Below, piece by piece: positions 23,653 through 32,850 of a DNA stretch of 39,041 bases (the first letter of the stretch is position 1; every line of letters starts with the position of its first letter). The position numbers were made by a program, and so were the translations under genes. The DNA is from Leptolyngbya cf. ectocarpi LEGE 11479 (GTDB lineage: Bacteria; Cyanobacteriota; Cyanobacteriia; Phormidesmidales; Phormidesmidaceae), in contig NZ_JADEXP010000015.1 of NCBI RefSeq assembly GCF_015207065.1, forward strand, positions 1 through 39,041, in the 5' to 3' direction. The notes under the pieces were generated by a model. That model ran no database searches. It was not told where the DNA came from and saw nothing but the letters and a program-made list of their open reading frames with translations.

Positions 23653-23775
23653 ACTTGTTATTGTCCTACGGTAGTTAAACAAAGTTCATAAAACACTTAA
23701 AGACGGTTATCACGACCCATCAGATCGGATTAATCTACATTTCTCCGGTGGGTTATGGGGGATTAATAGGCTAGG

Positions 23776-24564
23776 ATGTTTTCAGACATATTTTTACGGG
23801 CTACACGCCCATCGATAGATATGGTTTCTTGTTTAGAAGCGCAATCATATACGACTCTTCGGTCAGCGAGGCATACGTTTGAGCCTGACCAGTTAGATTT
23901 GGCTGAACTCAATCGCCGCTTTGAATCAGCCACCCCGCAGGAAATTTTGGCCTGGGCCGTCGCTACGATTCCTAACCTGGCTCAGATGACCTCCTTTAGT
24001 ATGGGGGCCATTACTCATATGCTCTACCACGAGCTGGCGGCTAGGGTACCGGTCATTTTTCTAGATACGCTGCATCTATTTCCAGAAACGTTGGCCACGG
24101 CCCAAAAAGCAAAAGAACTGTATGACCTCGATCTGTATACCTATCGAGCAGCCGCCAGTCGTGACGAGTTTATCGCCTGCTACGGTGACCGGCTATGGGA
24201 AAAAGATGTGGCGCGTTTCCATTCGCTAACCAAGGTCAGACCCATGGAGCGAGCGCTAGATGAGCTAAACGTTCAGGCATGGATTACCGGGCGACGGCGC
24301 GATCAGTCGGTAAACCGTCAGCACATGCCAGTTCTGGAGCGAGATGTAGACGGTCGCATCAAAATAAACCCCCTGGCTAACTGGACCCATAAGGATCTGT
24401 GGCGTTATACCTTTGCCCACGATGTTTTTTATAATCCGCTCCACGACCAGGGCTATAGCAGCATTGGTGACCAGCCTTTAACAACCAAGGTCCAGGCCGG
24501 AGAAGACGAGCGTGCCGGTCGCTGGCGCGGCAGTGTCAAAACTGAGTGCGGGATACATCGGTAG
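23776..24564 (+). CDS. cysH: Phosphoadenylyl-sulfate reductase (thioredoxin type)
   Basis: 262 residues from the ATG at 23776. PP-loop-type adenosine-binding region near MTSFSMGAITHML, then FLDTLHLFPETLATA, WITGRRRDQSV, KINPLANWTHKDLWRY and SSIGDQPLT, ending in the catalytic ECGIH (Cys258). The paired cysteines that bind a 4Fe-4S cluster in APS reductases are absent, so it should use PAPS and thioredoxin. It reduces PAPS to sulfite for cysteine synthesis. The gene is transcribed divergently from the glutaredoxin-like gene, about 120 bases apart. Confidence 0.93.
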   Translation: MFSDIFLRATRPSIDMVSCLEAQSYTTLRSARHTFEPDQLDLAELNRRFESATPQEILAWAVATIPNLAQMTSFSMGAITHMLYHELAARVPVIFLDTLHLFPETLATAQKAKELYDLDLYTYRAAASRDEFIACYGDRLWEKDVARFHSLTKVRPMERALDELNVQAWITGRRRDQSVNRQHMPVLERDVDGRIKINPLANWTHKDLWRYTFAHDVFYNPLHDQGYSSIGDQPLTTKVQAGEDERAGRWRGSVKTECGIHR

Positions 24565-24688
24565 GGTTACCAATTGCATAAGGACGTCATTGAAATCGCC
24601 CTATGAAATAATTCTTCATGTATAAGCGTTGATGTCTTCCGGAATCGCCATAGACCAAATTGATGTATAAGCCATAGCCAACAACGAG

Positions 24689-26326
24689 TTGAGCTTTGAT
24701 TCAAGCAATGAATCGGGGCTTAACCTTGACTCAGCAAAGGCAAGTGTGCTTATGGAATCCCTGAATGGTGTATGGCGTAGCTTATCCGTAGGCGGTAACG
24801 GCGGTAAGGAATTTTCTGATATTGGTTGGCCGCCCCAGGCTAGCGATCGGCTGCTTGCCCGGAATTCCACTCCTGTGGAAGTGCGGGTACGGGTGGGTCG
24901 CTATCTGGACCAAATTCAGATGGTGTGGTCCAAGCTGGAGCTAGCCACCCACGGTGGTACGGGCTCGGATCAAGCGTCGTTATTGCTCAATGCCAACGAG
25001 CATATTACCAATGTCAAACTGACAGCACCCGGTGGCCGTTATGTCGGCTCTGTTGAGCTGTTGACCAACCAGGGGCGCAGCAAACTGTTTGGCACCCAGA
25101 CAGGTAACGTTGTGGACTTGGCCGTTCCGCCTAACCATCAGGTGATTGGTTTCTATGGTCATAGCGGACGCTGGGTCGATCGGCTAGGTGTTATTGCCGT
25201 CCCTAAACAAGGAAACCCAACCGTGACTCCTCCTAACAACCCTACTGTTCCCAAGCCTAAGCCACCGTCTGATCGATTACTGGACGCCATCCCCCGTGCG
25301 GGTATCGAGCTGATTAAAGAGTTTGAAGGCTTTGCCCAGGCATTGCCGGATGGACGCGCTAAAGCCTATGCCGATCCGCTGCGAGGCTGGGAGGTGCCCA
25401 CCATCGGCTATGGCACCACGCGCTACCCCGACGGGGTACAGGTGCGTGAAGGGGATACGATCACGCAGCCCCAGGCAGAGGATTATCTAATTGATCACGT
25501 GGATAAGTCCTGTCGCGGTGCCATGGAGAAGATTCCCAGCTGGAGCCGCATGAATAGCAACCAGCGCGGTGCTCTGTATAGCTTTGCCTATAATCTGGGC
25601 TCTGGTTTTTATCGAGGCGATAACTTTGAGTCCATTACTCGGGTCTGCGATTCACCTGAGCTTTGGAAAGACCATCGTTGGATAGCGGCTCAGTTTGTTA
25701 AATACAGAAATCCAGGCAGTGCTGTAGAGGAGGGTCTGCGTCGTCGTCGTTTGGCCGAGGCCGATCTGTTCTGTCAGCCGGTGACGTCATCGACGCCCAA
25801 CTGGGATGACGATCATGATGAAGCTGGGGAGTCGGGTGACCACACTCCCGAAGAGCGTTTGGACCAAATTGTTGAGGATGTGGCGGGCAATCAGCCGGTG
25901 GCAGACCGTCTAACCCCGGATATGTCGTTTGATACGTTGATTACTCCCCACATTACCTACGGGGAATTTGCCCTGTATGACGAGGCTCGACGTTTTCGCG
26001 ACGATTACCAATGCCAAACGGCCTATGAACTCTGTCAGTTTTTAGAACGATGCCGGGAGCATTTTGGCGGTAATCCTTTGGTGATTACCTCTGGCTATCG
26101 GCCCCCTGAGGTGAATATCCGCATTGGGGGCGCTCGAACATCGGAGCATCTTTATGACTACCCTGACAAAGGAGCCGTTGATTTCTATATCAAGGGTGTT
26201 AGTGTCCATGAAGTAGAGGCCTGGTGTGACCAGCATTATCCCCACAGCGTTGGCTATGGTGCTAACAGAGGGTTTGTGCACTTGGGCATGCGTCCTGGAA
26301 AACCCCATATTCGTTGGGTGTATTAA
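24689..26326 (+). CDS. Jacalin-lectin / GH24 lysozyme / M15 peptidase fusion
   Basis: 545 residues from a TTG at 24689; an ATG at 24751 is possible, still upstream of the first domain. Domain 1 (about 35-170) is a jacalin-like lectin (GGNGGKEFSD, VGRYLDQIQMVW, THGGTGSDQ, VIGFYGHSGRWVDRLGVIAV). A Pro-rich linker (VTPPNNPTVPKPKPPS) leads to a T4-type lysozyme at about 200-370 with catalytic Glu in LIKEFEGF, IGYGTT and NQRGALYSFAYNLGSG. An acidic linker (DDDHDEAGESGD) leads to a peptidase M15 domain at about 415-545 with TSGYRPPEVN, SEHLYDYPDKGAVDFY and FVHLGM. It would bind sugars and cut both glycan and peptide of peptidoglycan. No signal peptide is seen, so release may depend on lysis or another secretion route. 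Confidence 0.88.
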   Translation: MSFDSSNESGLNLDSAKASVLMESLNGVWRSLSVGGNGGKEFSDIGWPPQASDRLLARNSTPVEVRVRVGRYLDQIQMVWSKLELATHGGTGSDQASLLLNANEHITNVKLTAPGGRYVGSVELLTNQGRSKLFGTQTGNVVDLAVPPNHQVIGFYGHSGRWVDRLGVIAVPKQGNPTVTPPNNPTVPKPKPPSDRLLDAIPRAGIELIKEFEGFAQALPDGRAKAYADPLRGWEVPTIGYGTTRYPDGVQVREGDTITQPQAEDYLIDHVDKSCRGAMEKIPSWSRMNSNQRGALYSFAYNLGSGFYRGDNFESITRVCDSPELWKDHRWIAAQFVKYRNPGSAVEEGLRRRRLAEADLFCQPVTSSTPNWDDDHDEAGESGDHTPEERLDQIVEDVAGNQPVADRLTPDMSFDTLITPHITYGEFALYDEARRFRDDYQCQTAYELCQFLERCREHFGGNPLVITSGYRPPEVNIRIGGARTSEHLYDYPDKGAVDFYIKGVSVHEVEAWCDQHYPHSVGYGANRGFVHLGMRPGKPHIRWVY

Positions 26327-26376
26327 GTGGTTTATTGAGTAATCTTGTAGGGCATACCCAATAAACGATTGACATA

Positions 26377-27831
26377 GTGGATTTTTCGGCGTTGCCGACA
26401 ACGGCATTTATGCGGCCTGACGGTGCTAATCGGGATGCGATCGCATCCCTCCTACACCAGGTGGTGGACCTATTGGTGGAAACCATGGCTGAGGCAACGG
26501 AGCGTTCGCCGCTGCCTGAGTCTCTAGAGGTCCAGGACTGGGCGCAGGTGCCGGATCGGTCCGTAGATGTGGAGTCGCTACTGGAGAGGGTGAGATCGCA
26601 GCTACACCATGCCATGAATGCCGCCCATCCAGGCTACATCGGTCATATGGACTCTATCCCCACCACCATGTCTGTCGTGGGCGATTTGCTTGTGGCCGCC
26701 CTCAACAACAACATGTTGAGCGTTGAAATGTCGCCGGTTTTCTCTCGCTTAGAAACCCTTGTTCTGCAACAAGTAACCCAGCTGTTTGGTCTGGGGCCTG
26801 AGGCCAATGGCGTTTTGGTCAGCGGCGGCAGTCTGGCTAACTTACAGGCGCTAATCGTGGCGCGCAATCAAGCTTTTGGTTCTTTAGAACATGGCATTCC
26901 CCAGGGACAACAGCCCGTGTTCTTGGTGTCAGAAGTTGCTCATACATCGTTTCAAAAAGCGGCCATGATCATGGGGCTGGGCACAAAGGCCGCTATTCCA
27001 GTGGCCACTAACAAAGACTCTCAGCTGGACATTGACGATCTTAGTGCTCGGATATCGCGTGCGATCGCAGCCGGACAAAAACCGTTTGCCATCGTAGCCA
27101 CCGCTGGCACCACCGTTACCGGCAGCATTGATCCGATTGCTGATATGGCGAAAATTGCCCAGCGCCATCAGCTTTGGTTCCATGTGGATGCGGCCTATGG
27201 TGGAGCCGTCATGTTTTCTCAGCGCCACCGCTACCAGCTAGCTGGCATTGAGCTGGCAGACTCGGTGACCTTTAACCCACAAAAATGGCTATACGTGGCT
27301 AAAACCTGTGCCATGGTCATGTTTCGCCAGTTTGATCTGCTCCAGCATCACTTTAGGGTGCTGGCTCCCTACATGAATGATCACAACGACTGGCCTAACC
27401 TGGGTGAGCTGACTGTACAGGGGACTCGCCATGCCGATATTCTCAAGCTATGGCTATCGCTACAGCACATCGGTCGAGATGGCTACAGTGCCATCATTGA
27501 CCACAACTATGACCTAACCCAAGCCTTTACTGCCGCTGTCAAAGCGCGACCTTTTTTGGTTTTGGCTAGCCAGCCGCAGATGAATCTAATTTGTTTTCGT
27601 GCCGAGCCTTCAGGAGTCCCAGCTCACCAAAGAGATAGCTGGAATCAACAACTCCAACAGTGGCTCTTACAAAAGGGCAACACCTTTTTGTCACTGCCGG
27701 TCTACCGAGGTGAGCGCTGGCTTAAGGCCGTATTACTCAATCCGTTTACGACTGCAGAACATATTGAGCAGCTGTTTGCCCACATAGATGCTTATCACAC
27801 CGCCCACAGTGCAGTGGTCAGGACGACTTGA
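26377..27831 (+). CDS. PLP-dependent group II decarboxylase
   Basis: 484 residues from a GTG at 26377; an ATG 11 codons later lies inside the conserved FMRPDGANR segment, so I keep the GTG. Substrate/PLP elements: NAAHPGYIGHM, LVSGGSLANLQALIVARN, ATAGTTVTGSID, HVDAAYGGA and the Schiff-base lysine in NPQKWLYV (Lys303). This is the aminotransferase fold-I group II decarboxylase family (tyrosine, diaminobutyrate, glutamate or sulfinoalanine type). The substrate cannot be fixed from sequence. It lies 50 bases after the lysozyme fusion on the same strand, so co-transcription is possible. Confidence 0.88.
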   Translation: MDFSALPTTAFMRPDGANRDAIASLLHQVVDLLVETMAEATERSPLPESLEVQDWAQVPDRSVDVESLLERVRSQLHHAMNAAHPGYIGHMDSIPTTMSVVGDLLVAALNNNMLSVEMSPVFSRLETLVLQQVTQLFGLGPEANGVLVSGGSLANLQALIVARNQAFGSLEHGIPQGQQPVFLVSEVAHTSFQKAAMIMGLGTKAAIPVATNKDSQLDIDDLSARISRAIAAGQKPFAIVATAGTTVTGSIDPIADMAKIAQRHQLWFHVDAAYGGAVMFSQRHRYQLAGIELADSVTFNPQKWLYVAKTCAMVMFRQFDLLQHHFRVLAPYMNDHNDWPNLGELTVQGTRHADILKLWLSLQHIGRDGYSAIIDHNYDLTQAFTAAVKARPFLVLASQPQMNLICFRAEPSGVPAHQRDSWNQQLQQWLLQKGNTFLSLPVYRGERWLKAVLLNPFTTAEHIEQLFAHIDAYHTAHSAVVRTT

Positions 27832-27920
27832 CGTTCTCAGCTAGGACAAAGATACTGATAGCCATAGCGTTATGGCTTTCTGACTTGTCCGTGCGCCTAT
27901 TGCCCTAGCCCAGAATACCC

Positions 27921-29213
27921 ATGGTAAAGATCCTTCATCTCTCCGATATCCATATGGGTAGTGGCTTTAGCCATGGACATATCAATCCAGAAACGGGTCT
28001 CAATACTCGTTTAGAAGACTTTGTTATCACCCTCAGCCGCTGTATTGATCGAGCCCTCAGTGAGCCGGTTGATCTGGTTCTCTTTGGAGGGGATGCATTT
28101 CCCGATGCCACCCCTCCACCTGTGGTGCAGCAAGCGTTTGCCCAGCAGTTTCAACGCTTAGTGACCGCCCATATTCCCACTGTTCTGTTAGTGGGAAATC
28201 ACGATCAGCACTCCCAGGGCATGGGCGGTGCGAGTTTGTGCATTTATCGCACCCTAAACGTGCCAGATATTATCGTCGGCGACAGTTTAACTACGCACCG
28301 GATCGAAACCCAGGCCGGTCCGGTGCAGGTGATCACCCTACCCTGGCTGACCCACTCCACATTACTCACGCGCCCCGACACTGAGGGACTTTCCCTAGGG
28401 GCCATTAATGAACTGATGCTAGATCGTCTACGGGTCGCCCTAGAAGGAGAAGTACGCCAGCTAGATCCGACGATTCCAAGTATTCTCTTGGCTCATCTCA
28501 TGACCGATACGGCTCGCTATGGGGCCGAGAAGTTTTTGGCCGTTGGTAAGGGGTTTACCGTACCGATGGCGATGCTAGCTCGATCGTGTTTTGACTATGT
28601 TGCTCTAGGACATGTCCATAAGCACCAGATTCTGTGCCAAGACCCGCCAGTGGTCTACCCTGGTAGTCTTGAACGCGTGGACTTTAGCGAAGAAAAAGAA
28701 CAAAAAGGATTTGTTTTAGCTGACGTTCAGTCAGGTCAGGCTGCAATTGAGTTTTGTCCCCTACCTGTCCGGGCTTTCAAAACCGTAGACGTTGATCTCT
28801 CCACTGCAGAATCACCTCAGGCCCATCTGGAACAAACTCTGGCCAAGTGCGATATTGCCGATGCGGTGGTGCGTTTGGTCTATAAACTGAGCCCGGCGCA
28901 AATTGACGAGATTGACCATGGTGCGTTGCATCAGGCGTTAGCTGAGGCCCATGCCTATACTATTCACCCTGAGTTAGTGAGTCAGCTTACTCGCCCCCGC
29001 CTGCCTGAGTTAACGGCTGACACTATTCGAGATCCCCTCAGTGCTCTCCAAACTTACTTAGCTAATCGCGATGATCTAGCCGATCTAAGCAAGGACATGG
29101 TGGTGGCAGCCCAGGCCTTGCTGACGGACGATGATGTGCATCCCCAGGAGGCCGTGGATTTGGATGCGATCGCACTAAACGACGACCACAATCAACAACT
29201 CCGGCTTTTATAG
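27921..29213 (+). CDS. SbcD-like metallophosphoesterase (DNA repair nuclease subunit)
   Basis: 430 residues. Two-metal phosphoesterase motifs are in order: LSDIHMG (Asp9, His11), FGGDAFPD, VGNHDQHS, LLAHLM and LGHVHKHQ, followed by YPGSLERVDFSEEKEQKGFV, which is diagnostic of SbcD/Mre11-type nucleases. The family works with the SMC-like SbcC to cleave hairpins and double-strand ends. No sbcC gene is present in the window. A HIP1 site lies in its 3' end. It converges with the M28 peptidase gene, 4 bases apart. Confidence 0.85.
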   Translation: MVKILHLSDIHMGSGFSHGHINPETGLNTRLEDFVITLSRCIDRALSEPVDLVLFGGDAFPDATPPPVVQQAFAQQFQRLVTAHIPTVLLVGNHDQHSQGMGGASLCIYRTLNVPDIIVGDSLTTHRIETQAGPVQVITLPWLTHSTLLTRPDTEGLSLGAINELMLDRLRVALEGEVRQLDPTIPSILLAHLMTDTARYGAEKFLAVGKGFTVPMAMLARSCFDYVALGHVHKHQILCQDPPVVYPGSLERVDFSEEKEQKGFVLADVQSGQAAIEFCPLPVRAFKTVDVDLSTAESPQAHLEQTLAKCDIADAVVRLVYKLSPAQIDEIDHGALHQALAEAHAYTIHPELVSQLTRPRLPELTADTIRDPLSALQTYLANRDDLADLSKDMVVAAQALLTDDDVHPQEAVDLDAIALNDDHNQQLRLL

Positions 29214-29217
29214 TGCC

Positions 29218-30066
29218 TCACAGCCGTGCAATTCCCTGGCTGAGTCCTATACAAACCTTAGTTAAAAAGTCTAGATCCAACGTGGCGAGCGTATCGCTTG
29301 GGTCATGGTAGTGAGGGTTTCGTAAGTCAGCCGTATCAGTAACCATAATGGCGTCATAGCCCGCATCCCAAAAAGGTGCATGGTCACTACGACGGGTAGT
29401 TGGCAACGGTTTTCCCCGATTGATCATTGGCAACCAGGCGCAGCTGGCTCCGGCAGCAGCAAAGGTCCGCCCAAAGCGCCACATGGTCGGAATTGTTTGC
29501 CAATTGCCAATCAGGGCAATAAAATCACCCGTTTTGGGATAGATATATCGCAGTCCAGCCACAGGATAGGTTTGGCTGGGGTGGGCAGAGGGCTGACTGA
29601 CACAATACCCCAGCATCTCCAGGGACAGCATCAGATAAATAGGCGTCTTTTCTAGCCTCTGCACATAGGCCTGACTCCCCACCAAGCCATATTCTTCTAA
29701 ATCAAAGGCTACCAACCGAATAGGACGTCGCGAGGGCTGCTGAGAAAACTGTCGAGCCAGTTCCAATAACACAGCGACTCCGGTGGCATTATCATCAGCA
29801 CCTGGGCATCCGGGCACAGTATCGTAATGGGCTCCAATCACCACAGGTGGCAGCATCTGCTGACCCGGTAAATCAAGGCACAGATTGTAATACTCATGCC
29901 CCTGATGGGTAAAGGCTATAGCTGTAGCAGTGCCCCACTGGTTGAGCTGAGCCTGAATGTAGCGCTGTGCATAATAGTGGCCCTGGGTGGCCAGGTACGG
30001 ATCCCGTTCACGGATCAGCTCTTTGAGATGTGCGACTAACCGTTTTTTGACGTCGTTATAGGTCAT
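29218..30066 (-). CDS. M28-family zinc aminopeptidase
   Basis: 282 residues. Zinc ligands and catalytic acids can be placed: His and Asp in VIGAHYDTVPG, Asp in GADDNATGVAVL, catalytic Glu pair in AFDLEEYGLVGS, and a distal His in NPHYHDPSDT. No signal peptide is seen, so it is probably cytoplasmic, unlike many secreted M28 enzymes. It removes N-terminal residues from peptides; specificity unknown. Confidence 0.87.
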   Translation of the reverse strand: MTYNDVKKRLVAHLKELIRERDPYLATQGHYYAQRYIQAQLNQWGTATAIAFTHQGHEYYNLCLDLPGQQMLPPVVIGAHYDTVPGCPGADDNATGVAVLLELARQFSQQPSRRPIRLVAFDLEEYGLVGSQAYVQRLEKTPIYLMLSLEMLGYCVSQPSAHPSQTYPVAGLRYIYPKTGDFIALIGNWQTIPTMWRFGRTFAAAGASCAWLPMINRGKPLPTTRRSDHAPFWDAGYDAIMVTDTADLRNPHYHDPSDTLATLDLDFLTKVCIGLSQGIARL

Positions 30067-30474
30067 GGCAAAACTCAGTGCCCATTATCACGGAGCGATT
30101 AACAGATACCAGCAGGGGTCTGTATGACGATGATCTATGCTCTTTGAGCTAAAGATTTATTTTACTTATTGCCGGTAGTAAAATCAGGCTAACCGCAGGC
30201 CAAGCAATTGCCTATGGGGCCGGTCATTACAGCGCTAGTGGGCCAGGTCCCTGTCCTCTGAGCAGTTATGGAGCTGATGGCAGATCGAAATTAATGTTTA
30301 GAACAGACGGTATACTGAACTGAATGTAACTTTAGATACAACTGTCCGGACCAGAGACTAGCGTTATTTCCTATTTTTCTGGCAGCAGCTGCCAGCGTAT
30401 AAAAAATTGAAATTCTTGTTTCAGTTTTAAACCTGGAGTTGCTTTTTTTAAAGTGTTTGCCTGTCAGTTCATCT
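30067..30474. other. Intergenic region between the M28 peptidase and the RlpA-like gene
   Basis: 408 bp without a supported gene. A perfect 17-bp palindrome CTGGCAGCAGCTGCCAG (30379-30395) is followed by cgtataaaaaattg, a plausible operator next to a promoter for the RlpA-like gene. Confidence 0.4.
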
Positions 30475-31656
30475 ATGTTTGATGTACCGGTTCTTGACGT
30501 ATCCGTATCCGCAGTTCCAGCCTTGATGGATAGTGTCGGCCAAGCCAGACCAGTTGGGCTATCACCTGTCTCTTCGGCGTTGCTAAATGCTATGGCTGTA
30601 TCATCGCAGTCAGTGAGCGTGATGTCGAACACCAAGAGGCAGCCTGTACCGTCTACTGATAGCGCAGCGTTAAAAGCGTTACTTCCCGGCTCCTTTCAGC
30701 TGCTAGAGCCTTTAAACCTGGCAGCTGTGGCTGTATCTCTAGAAACGCTGTTTACACTCTCGTTAGAGCCAGCTACTGACTCTTCGCCCCCAGTATCGAC
30801 CCTTTCGGTAGGGGCTATCCCAGCAGTAGAAGTTCCCAAGCCAAGTACGAATTCGCCTGGTCAAGATGCTAGGGTGGCTAACCCGCGTGAGCCGGTAACT
30901 GCCACTCTGCAAAAAGTGTCCCCAATTCCTGGACGGGATAATCTAAGTCGATGTGTTGAGGTTGAGAAACCCCAAGACACAGCACGGCTAGACACCCTAT
31001 TTCAAGTATTGCTACGGGGAACCGTAATTGGTGATATTCGTGGGACCCATGGCCCTGAGTACGTAGTGCAAGCTTTGCAGGAAATGCTGGTAGATGAGCC
31101 CTTCAATCCTCATGACATTGCCCCTGTCTTAGGAGAGAACAATCAGCCTGCTATTCGTCTGAGTCAAGATATTCTTGTGAGTCTGGTCAATGAAGGCTCT
31201 ACGCAGCTGGCCATGAATAGTGAAAGTGAATGGGCTGCGATTACCTGGAGTGATCAGCTACGACAAGCCATGGGGGTGGTACCTCTAGATGCAGGCGAGA
31301 TCGAGATTATGCTCAAGGGTTTGCATCCTTCTGAGCAACAGCTCAATGGTCTGGCCTCTTGGTACGGTCCGTATTTCCATGGGCGGCTCACGGCCAACGG
31401 TGAAATTTTTGATCAAAATACGCTCACCGCTGCCCACAAATCCTTGCCATTTAACACCTTGCTGCAGGTCCGTAACTTAAAAAATGATCAGACCGTTGTG
31501 GTGCGCGTCAACGATCGAGGCCCTTACGTGGGGAAACGTTCCCTGGATTTGTCAAAAGCGGCTGCCCACTGCCTGGGCAGTGAGCAAACCGGTGTTATTC
31601 CCTATGAGGCCGTGATTTTGGAACAGCCAGTCACCGCTGCCCTCTCAGTAAATTAG
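30475..31656 (+). CDS. RlpA-like septal-ring / double-psi beta-barrel protein
   Basis: About 393 residues from the ATG at 30475; a TTG 12 codons earlier is an alternative. The first 290 residues are low-complexity Ser/Pro/Val-rich with no known domain; a LDTLFQVLLRG segment precedes an acidic helical part. The C-terminal 100 residues are a clear RlpA double-psi beta-barrel: GLASWYGPYFHGRLTANGE, TLTAAHKSLPFNTLLQV and VNDRGPYVGKRSLDLSKAAA. RlpA proteins act as lytic transglycosylases on denuded glycan strands. A cleavable signal peptide or lipobox is not obvious, which is odd for this family. Confidence 0.85.
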   Translation: MFDVPVLDVSVSAVPALMDSVGQARPVGLSPVSSALLNAMAVSSQSVSVMSNTKRQPVPSTDSAALKALLPGSFQLLEPLNLAAVAVSLETLFTLSLEPATDSSPPVSTLSVGAIPAVEVPKPSTNSPGQDARVANPREPVTATLQKVSPIPGRDNLSRCVEVEKPQDTARLDTLFQVLLRGTVIGDIRGTHGPEYVVQALQEMLVDEPFNPHDIAPVLGENNQPAIRLSQDILVSLVNEGSTQLAMNSESEWAAITWSDQLRQAMGVVPLDAGEIEIMLKGLHPSEQQLNGLASWYGPYFHGRLTANGEIFDQNTLTAAHKSLPFNTLLQVRNLKNDQTVVVRVNDRGPYVGKRSLDLSKAAAHCLGSEQTGVIPYEAVILEQPVTAALSVN

Positions 31657-31664
31657 TGCCCATG

Positions 31665-31690
31665 AGTCGTCCGTCAGGACTGACTTTTGT
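31665..31690. terminator. Candidate terminator after the RlpA-like gene
   Basis: AGTCGTCC pairs with GGAC-T-GACT around a 4-base loop (gtca), with one bulged T, and is followed by tttgt. It lies between the convergent RlpA-like and ferredoxin genes. Confidence 0.4.
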
Positions 31691-31701
31691 GGCTGAGGCC
31701 A

Positions 31702-31944
31702 TCACCAGGTGGGATCCACATAGAGGTTGATCACATAGGGGGACGGGGTGGCCGGTACCGCTGAAATGCAGGCACAGATAGTCTCATCTTGCCCTTCAAC
31801 CTCAACTTCACAGGCGTGGCAAGACCCCATCAAGCAGCCGGTGGGAATATTGACTCCTGCCCGCTCAGCAACTTGCAAGATGGGCTCTCCCGGTGTTGCT
31901 GATATGGTCACTTGATCAGGTAGAAAACGAACCTCAACGCTCAT
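31702..31944 (-). CDS. Short 2Fe-2S ferredoxin-like protein
   Basis: 80 residues. The plant-type cluster loop is CLMGSCHAC with a further Cys pair in TICAC, giving four or five cysteines for a [2Fe-2S] cluster, in a beta-grasp fold (VEVRFLPDQVTISATPGEPI). It is shorter than photosynthetic ferredoxin (about 97 residues). It is probably an electron carrier for a specific reductase; partner unknown. Confidence 0.88.
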   Translation of the reverse strand: MSVEVRFLPDQVTISATPGEPILQVAERAGVNIPTGCLMGSCHACEVEVEGQDETICACISAVPATPSPYVINLYVDPTW

Positions 31945-32019
31945 AGGATGTTCGTCAATATGAATTACAAAGCAGTACTACTCATCCTATCGCAGGATTT
32001 CTGGGCTAGCCTGCGTGAG

Positions 32020-32442
32020 TTAGGCAGACTCAATCGTTGTCTTTTCGATACCCCTTGCAATGGCTGTATCTAGGGGGACGTGCTCCAAATAGCGTCGCTT
32101 TGTGTGCCACCAGTGCTGCATTTCTTGGGATAGCTTGCTGGTGTACAGGGTAATTACAATCGGCTTCGCTCGATACCCTTGACCGATGATTTCAACACAG
32201 TAGGATGGATGGCATTTGGTGGCCAAATCGACAATAAAACGCGCTCCAATACGTCGCCAGCTGGGTTCTTTGCCGCGCCATTGGAGGCGGCAGCAGGGCC
32301 AGGGAAGTTGCTCACGATCAAATAATTGACAACATGGCCCAATGACGCGGTAGGTCAAGTGGGCACCGGGACTTTGGAAGATATGCCCCGTTGGCCAGGG
32401 ATGCTCGCTGGGCGGGGGATGTGTTGATACTATTTGTGTCAA
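32020..32442 (-). CDS. Hypothetical protein upstream of the ferredoxin gene
   Basis: 140 residues from a TTG at 32442, the only start in frame after a TAA. Cys-rich middle (GPCCQLFDREQLPWPCCRLQ) and basic C-terminus (WWHTKRRYLEHVPLD). I do not recognise the family. It is on the same strand as the ferredoxin gene, 75 bases upstream, so the two may be co-transcribed, but no function follows from that. Confidence 0.55.
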   Translation of the reverse strand: MTQIVSTHPPPSEHPWPTGHIFQSPGAHLTYRVIGPCCQLFDREQLPWPCCRLQWRGKEPSWRRIGARFIVDLATKCHPSYCVEIIGQGYRAKPIVITLYTSKLSQEMQHWWHTKRRYLEHVPLDTAIARGIEKTTIESA

Positions 32443-32495
32443 AACCCGGCCTATGATTTAGAACAGTAGTGTACGAAATTTTGTAGGAAAATTCT

Positions 32496-32774
32496 ATGGC
32501 TGACGCAATCACAACCACCGTTAGCGATCGCATCTGCAAACACATGAATGACGATCATGCCGACGCGGTGCTGCTCTATGCGCAAAAATTTGGTGATGCC
32601 ACCGCTGCCACCGCTGCCACCATGAAAGCCATCGACACCAACGGTATGGACTTAGACGCCACCGTGGAGGGACAACCTACTCCTGTGCGCATCAGTTTTG
32701 AACGTCCCTTAACCGATGCCAAGGATGCCCATCATGTACTGGTAGAGATGCTAAAGCAGGTGAAACCCGCATAG
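32496..32774 (+). CDS. DUF2470-family protein
   Basis: 92 residues. ICKHMNDDHADAVLLYAQKF and GMDLDATVEGQPTPVRISFE match the DUF2470 domain, which is otherwise found C-terminal in pyridoxamine-oxidase-like heme-utilisation (HugZ-type) proteins. As a stand-alone protein its role is not established. AGGA 8 bases upstream supports the ATG. Confidence 0.85.
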   Translation: MADAITTTVSDRICKHMNDDHADAVLLYAQKFGDATAATAATMKAIDTNGMDLDATVEGQPTPVRISFERPLTDAKDAHHVLVEMLKQVKPA

Positions 32775-32850
32775 TGCCCTGCACTCACTAAAATCAGGGT
32801 AAGGGCAGTGAAGCGTAAATCGTGACCAGTGCTAAGCTCTTACTCTTCAG

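Noticed and set aside
24617-24676. Short direct repeat ATGTATAAGC before the lysozyme fusion gene
   Set aside because: Only two 10-base copies with no symmetry or spacing that suggests function.
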